DNA of 57,542 nt, from positions 1 to 57,542 of the forward strand of contig JAGBDL010000094.1 of NCBI GenBank assembly GCA_017937505.1. The letters are read 5' to 3'. Numbering within the stretch: the stretch's first letter is position 1; the number at the start of each line of letters is the position of its first letter. Source of the stretch: Clostridia bacterium (GTDB lineage Bacteria; Bacillota; Clostridia; Christensenellales; Aristaeellaceae). This document shows, piece by piece, positions 48,615-56,644 of this stretch. Under the pieces are notes generated by a model that was not told the DNA's origin, made no database searches, and was given only the letters and a program-made list of their open reading frames with translations. The translations under genes were made by a program, and so were the position numbers.

Positions 48615-49796
48615 TCAGCCGAGCGCGTCCAGAATGGCCGGGATGACGTCATAGAGGTCGCCCACGATGCCATAATCGGCCAGCTCGAAGATCGCGGCGG
48701 ACGGATTCTTGTTGATCGCAACGATGTAGCCGGAATCCTTCATGCCGGCCACATGCTGAATCGCGCCCGAGATACCGCAGGCGATGTAGATGGCCGGCTT
48801 GACGGTGGTGCCGGTCTGGCCCACCTGCCAGCTGTGCGGCGCCCAGCCCGCGTCCACGCAGGCGCGGGAGGCGGCGACCACGCCGCCGAGGCGGTCCGCC
48901 AGCTTGGCCAGCAGATCGAAGCCCTCCTTGCTGCCCAAGCCCATGCCGCCGGCCACGATCACCTTCGCGTCCGTCAGGGAGACGGCGTTCTCCAGGTTCT
49001 TGACGATCTCCAGCACCTTGACGCGCAGGTCGCCGTCCGCAAAGGCGGGCTGCAGGGTCACGATTTCACCGGTTCTGGCCGGATCAAAGGCGGCCTTTTC
49101 CATGACGCCGGGGCGCACGGTGGACATCTGCGGCCGGTGCTCCGGGCAGACGATGGTCGCCATCAGGTTGCCGCCGAAGGCCGGACGGGTCTGCATGATC
49201 TTGTGATCGACGGGGTCGATCTCCAGCTTGGTGCAGTCCGCCGTCAGGCCGGTCTCGCACTTCACGGACAGGCACGGGCCGAGATCACGGCCGATGTGCG
49301 TCGCGCCGCACAGGACGATCTCCGGCTTGTACTGCTGGATCGCCTCGTAGATCACCTTGGTGTAGGCGTCCGTGGTGTAATCCTTCAGCTCGGGCGCGTC
49401 GGCGACATAGACCTTGTCCGCGCCGTAGCCGATGCATTCCCTGGCCAGGTCCGCTACGTTTTCGCCCAGCAGCACGGCGCACAGCTCCGTGCCGATCTGC
49501 TGCGCCAGCTTGCGGCCCTCGCCCAGCAACTCGATGACCACCGGCATCAGCTTTCCGCCGCGCTGCTCGGCAAAGACCCAGACGCCGTGATAGGCGGAGA
49601 TGTCCGCCTTTTCCTTCTCCGCGGCGGTCTTTTCAATCGCGTGGAACGGGCACTTTTCCACACAGGTGCCGCACTCCGTGCAGGCCATCCCGATGACGGC
49701 CTTCTTTTGATCATCAAGCGTGATGGCGCTGAAGGGGCAGCTCTTGATGCACAGCCTGCAGCCCTTGCATGCTTCCTTGTTGACAATAATGGCCAT
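48615..49796 (-). CDS. etfA: Electron transfer flavoprotein alpha subunit with N-terminal ferredoxin domain
   Basis: 393 aa. Residues 1-~60 hold two 4Fe-4S motifs ([13 protein letters not shown] and [13 protein letters not shown]); the EtfA proper follows (~70-393), with the FAD-binding C-terminal stretch [24 protein letters not shown] and [21 protein letters not shown]. The added ferredoxin domain is as in CarE of Acetobacterium caffeyl-CoA reductase, an electron-bifurcating complex. The ATG at 49796 is preferred over an upstream TTG. Forms a complex with EtfB and the acyl-CoA dehydrogenase of this operon. Confidence 0.93.
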   Translation of the reverse strand: MAIIVNKEACKGCRLCIKSCPFSAITLDDQKKAVIGMACTECGTCVEKCPFHAIEKTAAEKEKADISAYHGVWVFAEQRGGKLMPVVIELLGEGRKLAQQIGTELCAVLLGENVADLARECIGYGADKVYVADAPELKDYTTDAYTKVIYEAIQQYKPEIVLCGATHIGRDLGPCLSVKCETGLTADCTKLEIDPVDHKIMQTRPAFGGNLMATIVCPEHRPQMSTVRPGVMEKAAFDPARTGEIVTLQPAFADGDLRVKVLEIVKNLENAVSLTDAKVIVAGGMGLGSKEGFDLLAKLADRLGGVVAASRACVDAGWAPHSWQVGQTGTTVKPAIYIACGISGAIQHVAGMKDSGYIVAINKNPSAAIFELADYGIVGDLYDVIPAILDALG

Positions 49797-49815
49797 GAAC
49801 AATTCCCCTCTTTTC

Positions 49816-50604
49816 TCAGATCAGATGTTTCTCACTCAGCCGGTCCACCAGCGTTTTGGCCATGTCCTTCACGGAGCCGGAGGCCATTTCGCCCTTGCCC
49901 TTCGGCGCGGGCGTGAAGGAGCGAAGCACCTGGGTCGGCGACGCCGCCAGACCGCAGTTCTCCGGGGCCATGCCCAGGTCGTTGTGGTTCCACACGGTGA
50001 TCTGCGCGTTGTAGGCGTCCATGATGCCGCTCACGGTCATGTACCGGGGCGTGTTGAGCTCCTTCACGGCCGTCAGCAGGCAGGGCATCTGCACCTCGAG
50101 CACCTCGTAGCCGTCCTCCATCTGGCGCTCCACGACGACGCTCTTTTCCTTGATCTCGCGGATCTTCTGCACATAGGTGACCGACGGAATGCCGAGCCTG
50201 CGGGCAATCTGCGGGCCGACCTGCGCCGTATCGCCGTCGATGGCCTGACGGCCGGCGAAGATGATGTCGTACTCGCCGAGCTTGCGGATCGCGCCGGCGA
50301 TCTGGGAGGAGGTGGCAATCGTGTCCGCGCCGCCGAAGGCGCGGTCGCTGAGCAGAACGCCGTCATCCGCGCCCATCGCCAGGCACTCCCGGATCATCTC
50401 CATCGCCTGCGGCGGGCCCATCGAGACGATGGTCACCTTCGTGTCGGGCGCGGCATCCTTGATGCACAGGGCGGCCTCGAGCGCGTTTGCGTCGTCCGGA
50501 TTCAGAATGGAAGGGACGCCGTCACGGATCAGCGTTCCCTTGACCGGGTCAATCCTGACCTCCGTCGTATCGGGAACCTGCTTGGCACAAACGATAATCT
50601 TCAT
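49816..50604 (-). CDS. etfB: Electron transfer flavoprotein beta subunit
   Basis: 262 aa. [25 protein letters not shown] at the N-terminus, [18 protein letters not shown] and the [19 protein letters not shown] nucleotide loop typical of bifurcating-type EtfB. It lies between the acyl-CoA dehydrogenase and EtfA genes with gaps of 16 and 19 nt. AGGAGG precedes the ATG. Confidence 0.94.
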   Translation of the reverse strand: MKIIVCAKQVPDTTEVRIDPVKGTLIRDGVPSILNPDDANALEAALCIKDAAPDTKVTIVSMGPPQAMEMIRECLAMGADDGVLLSDRAFGGADTIATSSQIAGAIRKLGEYDIIFAGRQAIDGDTAQVGPQIARRLGIPSVTYVQKIREIKEKSVVVERQMEDGYEVLEVQMPCLLTAVKELNTPRYMTVSGIMDAYNAQITVWNHNDLGMAPENCGLAASPTQVLRSFTPAPKGKGEMASGSVKDMAKTLVDRLSEKHLI

Positions 50605-50620
50605 AGCTCAGACACCCTCC

Positions 50621-51766
50621 TTATTTCAGAACCGCTCTGGAGATGACCATCTGCTGAACCTGGGAGGTGCCTTCGTAGATGGTCATGACGCGGGCATCGC
50701 GGTACAGGCGCTCCACCTTGTAATCCTTCATGTAGCCATAGCCGCCGTGGATCTGGACGGCCTTGCCGACGATATCCTGCACCGTCTCGCAGCAGTAGTA
50801 CTTGGCCATGGACGCGTACTTGGCCACGTCCTTGCTGCCCATGTCCTTCATCCACGCAGCCTGATACAGCATCATCCGCATCGACTCCACCTTGGTCGCC
50901 ATGTCGGCAATCATGAAGGCGATCGCCTGATGCTTGCAGATGGGCTTGCCGAACTGGCGGCGCTCCTTGGAATACTTGACCGCTTCCTCCAGCGCGGCCT
51001 GCGCCACGCCGACCGCCTGCGCCGCGCAGGCCATGCGGCCGACGTCCAGCGTCGCCAGCGCGTTCTTGAGGCCGCTGCCCTCGGCGCCGAGCAGGTTGCT
51101 CTTGTGCACGCGGACATTGTTCAGCACGATATCGGAGGTCGCGCAGCCGATGCAGCCCATCTTCTTTTCCGGCGCACCGGTGGACACGCCCGGCAGCTTC
51201 ATGTCCACCACGAAGGCGGAGATTTCACGCGCCCTCGGATCGGGATTCGTGCGGGCGAAGACGATCGCGTAGTCCGCCAGCGGGGCCATGGTGATGAAGC
51301 ACTTTCTGCCGTTGAGGATGTAGTCGTCGCCATCCTTGACGGCCGTCGTGGTCATGGCCGAGGGATCGGAGCCCGCCTCCGGCTCGGTAAGCGCGAAGCA
51401 GATCTTGATCTTGCCGTCCATGACGGGCTTGAGGTATTTGGCCTTCTGCTCGTCGGTGCCCTCATTGAGGATCGGGCCGCCGGCCAGAGAGTTCGGGGTC
51501 GTCGCCCAGATGTTGGCGACGACGGAAACCCGGGCAAGCTCCTCCGCCATGATGACGTAGGAGCGGTAGTCCGCACCCTGACCGCCCAGCGCCTTGGGCA
51601 CGCGCATGCCAAAGAACCCGCACGCGGCCATCTTATCGAACACGTCCGTCGGGAATTCGTGCGTCTCCTCGATCCGGTCGATGACCTCCTTGGGAAGCTC
51701 GGTTTCGGCGAACTGCCGCACCAGCTTGCGAACCATTTCATGCTTCGGTTCCAAAAAAGCGTACAT
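50621..51766 (-). CDS. Acyl-CoA dehydrogenase (enoyl-CoA reductase direction)
   Basis: 381 aa, full length. CFALTEPEAGSDPSAMTTTA (FAD/substrate), YILNGRKCFITMA, and the C-terminal QIHGGYGYMKDYKVERLYRDARVMTIYEGTSQVQ, where the usual catalytic Glu is in YEGTSQ. With EtfAB it would reduce the 2-enoyl-CoA formed by the dehydratase to a saturated acyl-CoA, like AcdA in the Fld and Had pathways. Confidence 0.94.
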   Translation of the reverse strand: MYAFLEPKHEMVRKLVRQFAETELPKEVIDRIEETHEFPTDVFDKMAACGFFGMRVPKALGGQGADYRSYVIMAEELARVSVVANIWATTPNSLAGGPILNEGTDEQKAKYLKPVMDGKIKICFALTEPEAGSDPSAMTTTAVKDGDDYILNGRKCFITMAPLADYAIVFARTNPDPRAREISAFVVDMKLPGVSTGAPEKKMGCIGCATSDIVLNNVRVHKSNLLGAEGSGLKNALATLDVGRMACAAQAVGVAQAALEEAVKYSKERRQFGKPICKHQAIAFMIADMATKVESMRMMLYQAAWMKDMGSKDVAKYASMAKYYCCETVQDIVGKAVQIHGGYGYMKDYKVERLYRDARVMTIYEGTSQVQQMVISRAVLK

Positions 51767-51794
51767 CTCTTTGATTCCTCCTAAAGCCTTAGAA

Positions 51795-52907
51795 TTACTG
51801 AATCATTTCACAGAAGGTCTGCAGCGCCGTGCCGGCCTGGTCGTAGTTGGTCATCTGGCGGTCCACCTCAATCATGATCAGCGGAATGCCGGCGTTCTCG
51901 CATGCCCTCTTGAGGAAGACGTAATCGAACTCCTCCGGATCGCAGAACTTGGTCTGAATGAAGATGATGCCCTTTGCGCCGTGCGCCCTGGCCTCCTCGA
52001 GGATCAGGCTGATGCGCGTCTTCTGCGGATCGTAGATCAGGCTGCAGTGCTTCATCGTGCAGAACTTGTCCGCCAGCGTATCCAGCGGCGTCTCCGCCTT
52101 GGGATAGCAGAAGAAGGACTGCCTGGATTCGTGCGCGACGTCGTCGCACAGCACAGTCATATTCAGCTTGTCCATGATCTGCAGCAGGCCAGGCTGATCG
52201 GCCAGAATGCCGGTGGTCATGACGCCGATCTTCTTTTCGCCGCAGGGCTTCATCACGGCCATCAGCTCCCGCACCAGCGCCGTGTGCTCCTGCTTGAGCA
52301 TGAACCACGCGGACTTGAAGACCGCGCTGCGGTCGGAGGGCTTCATGCCGCACTTTCCGGCCAGCTCGGAGAACGCCTTCATGGTCTCCGCGTGCTCCTT
52401 GTAGATTTCAATGCTCTGGCGCAGCGCTTCATCCGTGCAGGTCGCGCCGGTGAGCTCCGTCAGGCGGGCGATCTGGCGCTCATGCGTGGCCCTCAGGTAA
52501 TCGTGACCGGCCTTGCCGAAGCGGTTCTGCGGGTAATCCGCGTAGACGATCGGAATGGACGGCACGGCATACTTCCAGTTTTCCACGGTAGCCTGCATCG
52601 CGTCGCACAGGGACGGCATCAGGATGCAGCTCATGCCGTCGTAGGCGCCGCGGATGCCCAGCTCGACCATGGACTGCATGATGGAGCAGATGAAGGTCGG
52701 GAAGTAGCGCTTGGCCTCGGAGAGCGCCATGTCCGCGCCCCAAAGGCCCATGGGCACCATGCCCATCGCGTGGACGATCTCCTCCGGGGCATAGGGTGCC
52801 TGGCAGCCGACGATCTTCAGTCCCCTTGAGAGGTACTGATCCATCTGGCGGCGCGGATGGGAAGCGATTTCGTGAAATGTATTCAACAGCGTTCTTTCAT
52901 CAGACAT
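51795..52907 (-). CDS. 2-hydroxyacyl-CoA dehydratase subunit (FldC/HgdB-like)
   Basis: 370 aa, HGD-D family. CQAPYAPEEIVHAMGMVPMGLWG at the N-terminus with a cluster Cys, CILMPSLCDAM, IVYADYPQN, and the late FIQTKFCDPEEFD. The family binds one 4Fe-4S per subunit. Start ambiguous: ATG at 52907 (eight bases after AGG) or GTG at 52916. It overlaps the preceding subunit gene, giving equal production. Confidence 0.9.
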   Translation of the reverse strand: MSDERTLLNTFHEIASHPRRQMDQYLSRGLKIVGCQAPYAPEEIVHAMGMVPMGLWGADMALSEAKRYFPTFICSIMQSMVELGIRGAYDGMSCILMPSLCDAMQATVENWKYAVPSIPIVYADYPQNRFGKAGHDYLRATHERQIARLTELTGATCTDEALRQSIEIYKEHAETMKAFSELAGKCGMKPSDRSAVFKSAWFMLKQEHTALVRELMAVMKPCGEKKIGVMTTGILADQPGLLQIMDKLNMTVLCDDVAHESRQSFFCYPKAETPLDTLADKFCTMKHCSLIYDPQKTRISLILEEARAHGAKGIIFIQTKFCDPEEFDYVFLKRACENAGIPLIMIEVDRQMTNYDQAGTALQTFCEMIQ

Positions 52908-54150
52908 GCTGTTCACCTGCCTTATTCTCCTGCATGATCTCCATCAGGCCCTGAACGCGGGTTTCATACTGCGCCTCCGAGAAGTTCCTCGGATCGGCCT
53001 GATCGCCGTCGAAGGCGACGACCGGGATGTGACAGATTTCGCCGATCTGTCTGCTCATCTCCGGCATGATGCCGCTCCAGTTCTTGCAGGAGCGGTTGGT
53101 ATGCACCAGCATGCCCTGCACATGGTTGGCCTTGCACAGCTGCACGCGGCGATCCCTGGAAAGCTCCAGATTCATCGCGCCCGGAATGGTGTAGTACGAG
53201 GCGATCATCTCGTCGAACGTGTTGTAGACGTGGGTCGCCGCGACGGCATAGATGGTCGCCGCCACGTTGATGTTCTTGGCAATGAGGCTCTTGGACGTGA
53301 ACTTGAGGTGCGGCCAGCAGGCAATGCCCTCGAACATGATGCGGTAATCCTCGCGCTCGCCGCGGAAGGTCGAGCGGCCCGCCTTGATCAGCGCCTCGTA
53401 CTCGTCCGCCAGCTGGTTGAAGGCCGCCGCCGAATCCGGCGCGCCCAGGGCCGTGATCAGCACGCCCATGTGGTTGAACAGGTCGAAGCCCGCCAGCGGC
53501 GACGGCTCGTATTGGAGATAGTCGGCCACGCGCAGCATCGCCTTGCTCGTCGCATTGGTGCAGGCGCAGACCTCCCTAAAGCGCTCCTCGTCCCACTTCT
53601 TGCCGGTGATGGCCTCCAGCTGGGCGATGGCGTCGCGGAACTGCTGGCCGACATAGGCGATCTGCTCCGGCGTCGCCTTGTAGAAATGGTTGAACGGAAT
53701 GTCGATCATGATCAGCGGGATGTTCAGATCCAGCGCGACATTCTCATACCATTTGATCATGCAGTTGCAGATGTTGTTGCAGCACAGCAGGAAATCCGGG
53801 AGCGGCATGTCCTGCTCCGGCGCGTGGGGATTTTTGGCGTAGGCGGCGCTGATTCTGGCATAGGCGCAGATATCATTGGAGTAGCCCTCGGCCTCCGCCT
53901 CGTCGCAGCCTCTGGTGCCGCCGCCGCGCACGGCGATGGCCACGGCCTGATTTTCGGGATAAACCACCTTGATGCCCAGCGTCCGGTGAATCTCCTGCGG
54001 GAAATTGCTGGAGCACCATCCGATTTTTTCGCCGCGCTCCTTGGCCTCCCAGGCTTCGGTATAATTCCTGGCAGTGATCTGGCCAAGCTTATAGGCGGCA
54101 GAGTTCGGATCCACGACCCTTTTCTTTTTGACGACTTGTTCCTCTGCCAT
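52900..54150 (-). CDS. 2-hydroxyacyl-CoA dehydratase subunit (FldB/HgdA-like)
   Basis: 416 aa. KIGWCSSNFPQEIHRTLGIKVVYPENQA near the N-terminus, LLCCNNICNCMIKWYENVA, and VHTNRSCKNWSG in the C-terminal half supply the Cys ligands of the dehydratase. The ATG at 54150 lies five bases after GGAGG. First gene of an operon in the order dehydratase A-B, acyl-CoA dehydrogenase, EtfB, EtfA, ligase, CoA transferase, transporter, activator. No hydroxyacid dehydrogenase is present. Confidence 0.9.
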   Translation of the reverse strand: MAEEQVVKKKRVVDPNSAAYKLGQITARNYTEAWEAKERGEKIGWCSSNFPQEIHRTLGIKVVYPENQAVAIAVRGGGTRGCDEAEAEGYSNDICAYARISAAYAKNPHAPEQDMPLPDFLLCCNNICNCMIKWYENVALDLNIPLIMIDIPFNHFYKATPEQIAYVGQQFRDAIAQLEAITGKKWDEERFREVCACTNATSKAMLRVADYLQYEPSPLAGFDLFNHMGVLITALGAPDSAAAFNQLADEYEALIKAGRSTFRGEREDYRIMFEGIACWPHLKFTSKSLIAKNINVAATIYAVAATHVYNTFDEMIASYYTIPGAMNLELSRDRRVQLCKANHVQGMLVHTNRSCKNWSGIMPEMSRQIGEICHIPVVAFDGDQADPRNFSEAQYETRVQGLMEIMQENKAGEQHV

Positions 54151-54206
54151 ATGTACCTCCAACTTGAACGGAAGGGTGATTCCTCCTGTATTTGATAATA
54201 TATTAA

Positions 54207-54234
54207 CGCGAATGCCCTGCGCAGTCTATTCGCG
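54207..54234. promoter_or_regulatory. Inverted repeat at the dehydratase operon promoter
   Basis: CGCGAAT (54207-54213) and ATTCGCG (54228-54234), perfect 7-bp arms 14 bp apart. It covers the -35 region expected for the minus-strand -10 (TATATT at 54197-54202). Candidate site for the divergent PucR-type regulator. Confidence 0.55.
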
Positions 54235-54259
54235 ATGGTTGGAAATCTGGAGCCTGTAT

Positions 54260-54274
54260 TCAAACAACGTTTGA
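54260..54274. promoter_or_regulatory. Second palindrome in the divergent promoter region
   Basis: TCAAACAACGTTTGA: 6-bp arms around AAC. It lies between the two divergent promoters, 28 bp before the -35 of the regulator gene. Confidence 0.55.
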
Positions 54275-54301
54275 TTCTTTTTTCACATTGTGCGCGCAGA
54301 T

Positions 54302-54330
54302 TTGCCATTTTTCGCCGACAATGTTATAAT
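54302..54330 (+). promoter_or_regulatory. Promoter of the PucR-type regulator gene
   Basis: TTGCCA (54302-54307), 17-bp spacer, TATAAT (54325-54330), about 50 bp before the start. Confidence 0.78.
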
Positions 54331-54380
54331 ATGAGCAATGCCCCCCTTTTCCCAACGCTCCTGTGAAAGGAGGCCTGACG

Positions 54381-55616
54381 ATGGATATTCGCGAACTGGA
54401 ATATGAGCTGCTCAAGGTGCTCTACGACAACCGCCGGATTCAGCTGCTGGCCGACCGCGTCGAAGCGCTGACGGGATACCCGGTTTACTTCACCTCCGTC
54501 AACTGGGACGCCCTCGCGCTCAGCCCCGGCGTTCATCCCGAGGAGCTCGTCAAAAAAAGCGCCCTCTTTTCCGGGAAACAGGACAAGCGCCAGTTCTATC
54601 AGGAATACTGCGAGAAAAAGGCGGAAATCACCCATCTGATCGCCAAATCGCCCTGCATCCGCACCATTCACGGCGTCCCCTATCTGTTCGCCAACGCGGC
54701 GCTGGACTCAAGCCACGTCGGCACCGTCGTGTTCCCGCGCTATCCGAAGGCCTTTGAGGAGATCAACCGTCCGGTGCTGGATGTGATTCTTCGCGTATTC
54801 GCCATCTGCGTCTCCGCCTCGCTCGGATATCTGCAGAACATCTCCAACACCAACTGGGAGCGGATCCTGCTCAAGCTGATCAATCACAGCATCACCGACA
54901 TCAGCACGCTCGAGCACGAGATCAAGGGAAACAGCGAGATCACCGCGCCCAGCCGCTTCCGCATCTATGTGCTGCGCATACGCGGCATCGACATCACGCT
55001 GACGCCCGCCTACAAGCTGCTCTCAGACTATTTCCAGGGGATACAGACCTTCCGCTGCTGGATCCAGTACGAGGGCTGCATCGTGCTGCTCAGCGACGAC
55101 CAGAGCGCGCCGTCAGAGGATCCGGCGCTGCTGCAGGATTCCGCCTTCCTGCGTCTGATCCGTGAAAACGGCATTCTGCTGGGCTACAGCGAAGCCTCCG
55201 ACAGGCTGCTTGACTGCGCGGGCCTGTATTATCAGGCGAAGACGGCGGCCCATTTCGCGGACCGCTGGAATGCCGAGCTGCATGTGGCCAGCTATGAGAG
55301 CTGCAAGCTGTACGACCTGCTGTACCACGTCCAGTCGCCGACCGGCTCGCTGCAGCTGTTCATGTCCGACAGCGTCCGGCTGATTCAGGAATACGATCAG
55401 GCGCACGAAACGCGCTACATGTCCATCCTCACGACGCTGGTCGGCAACCGCTTCAGCCTGACGAACACCGCCAATCAGCTGTTCATTCACAAATCCACGC
55501 TGACCTACCACATGAAGAAGATGTCCTCGCTGTTCCAGATCGACTGGGATGATCTGGAGCAGATGCTGCATGTGCAGCTCACCCTGTTCATGATGCAGAC
55601 CTTCCTCAGAAGCTGA
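54381..55616 (+). CDS. PucR/CdaR-type helix-turn-helix regulator
   Basis: 411 aa. The N-terminal ~300 residues form a sensory region with no clear match (GAF-like strands around LTGYPVYFTSVNWDALALS). The C-terminal ~60 residues carry the PucR-type HTH: NRFSLTNTANQLFIHKSTLTYHMKKMSSLFQI, written here to show the HTH residues FIHKSTLTYHMKKM. The ATG at 54381 follows AGGAGG by seven bases. Divergent from the dehydratase operon, so probably its ligand-responsive regulator. Confidence 0.85.
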   Translation: MDIRELEYELLKVLYDNRRIQLLADRVEALTGYPVYFTSVNWDALALSPGVHPEELVKKSALFSGKQDKRQFYQEYCEKKAEITHLIAKSPCIRTIHGVPYLFANAALDSSHVGTVVFPRYPKAFEEINRPVLDVILRVFAICVSASLGYLQNISNTNWERILLKLINHSITDISTLEHEIKGNSEITAPSRFRIYVLRIRGIDITLTPAYKLLSDYFQGIQTFRCWIQYEGCIVLLSDDQSAPSEDPALLQDSAFLRLIRENGILLGYSEASDRLLDCAGLYYQAKTAAHFADRWNAELHVASYESCKLYDLLYHVQSPTGSLQLFMSDSVRLIQEYDQAHETRYMSILTTLVGNRFSLTNTANQLFIHKSTLTYHMKKMSSLFQIDWDDLEQMLHVQLTLFMMQTFLRS

Positions 55617-55677
55617 ACGGATCCCGCGCCGCCGGCGCCAGGCCGGCCCGACAACCAGAACGATGGAAGATGCCCGT

Positions 55678-56529
55678 ATGATTTTTGATTTCCACTCGCA
55701 CACCTTTCCGGATGCGATTTCAAAGAAGATTATCTCCCAGCTCGCCGCCGCGGCCCGGGCGCGCTATTACACCGACGCCTCCCGTCCGGCCCTGTTCGCG
55801 TCCATGAAGGAGGCCGGCATCGACTACGCGCTCAACCTGCCGGTGTTCACGCGGCCGGATCAGGTGGTGAAGATCAACCGCGATCTGCTGAAGGATCAGG
55901 AGGCCATGCTGGAGCGGCACTTTCTCACGCTGGGCGGCATGCACCCGGATTTTGAGGGCTATCGGGAGGAGCTGCGCTTTCTGAAGGCACATGGCCTGCC
56001 CGGCATCAAGCTGCATCCGGCCAATCAGGCGGTGGATCTGGACGATCCACGCATGCTGCGCATCATCGGGGCTGCCTCCGAGCTGGACATGATCGTCGTC
56101 ATCCATGCCGGCTTTGATCCGATGCATCCCCAGCGCAATTACGCGACCCTTCCCATGATCCTCCGGGTGATTGAGGAAATCCGGCCGCCCCGCTTCGTTC
56201 TGGCGCATCTGGGCGGCTTTAGCGACTGGGCGGCCGTGGAGAAGGAGCTGTGCGGCGCGCCCGTCTGGCTGGATACCGCGCTGGTCTTCAGCCGCGTCGT
56301 CGCCTCGCTTGACGGGCAGGGCCATCCGATGTACAGCCAGCCGATTGAGGACGAGGCGTTTGTGCGCCTGGTTCGCCGTCACGGGGTGGAGCGCGTGCTG
56401 TTCGGCACCGATTCTCCCTGGGCGGATCAGCACGCCTATGTCCGGAAAATGCAGAGCCTGCCCCTGACCGACGCGGAGAAGGCGCGCATCCTCTGGCAGA
56501 ATGCCGCCGGCCTGCTGCACATCGTCTGA
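55678..56529 (+). CDS. Amidohydrolase-2 family metal-dependent hydrolase
   Basis: 283 aa TIM-barrel hydrolase. Metal-site motifs in order: FDFHSHTFPD (HxH), GIKLHPANQ, VIHAGFDP, LAHLGGF and LFGTDSPWAD. Family members include decarboxylases and lactonases of aromatic-acid metabolism. The ATG at 55678 follows GGAAG by eight bases; the ATG five codons upstream lacks a binding site. 61 nt after the regulator gene, so co-transcribed. It may process the aromatic or hydroxyacid substrate of the neighbouring operon. Confidence 0.83.
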   Translation: MIFDFHSHTFPDAISKKIISQLAAAARARYYTDASRPALFASMKEAGIDYALNLPVFTRPDQVVKINRDLLKDQEAMLERHFLTLGGMHPDFEGYREELRFLKAHGLPGIKLHPANQAVDLDDPRMLRIIGAASELDMIVVIHAGFDPMHPQRNYATLPMILRVIEEIRPPRFVLAHLGGFSDWAAVEKELCGAPVWLDTALVFSRVVASLDGQGHPMYSQPIEDEAFVRLVRRHGVERVLFGTDSPWADQHAYVRKMQSLPLTDAEKARILWQNAAGLLHIV

Positions 56530-56569
56530 CGCCGGCGCATCCGGACTTACAGAAAGATGAATATAAAAA

Positions 56570-56612
56570 CGCCCGAAGCGGCCCTTCCTGATGAACGGAA
56601 GGGCCGCTTCGG
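56570..56612 (-). terminator. Terminator of the carboxylate transporter gene
   Basis: A 16-bp perfect stem: CCGAAGCGGCCCTTCC (56573-56588) with GGAAGGGCCGCTTCGG (56597-56612), 8-nt loop. On minus it is followed by GCGTTTTTATATT. It also faces the convergent hydrolase gene. Confidence 0.85.
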
Positions 56613-56644
56613 ACGTTGGATATGCAGTTTTTGCGTCTGCGCGC

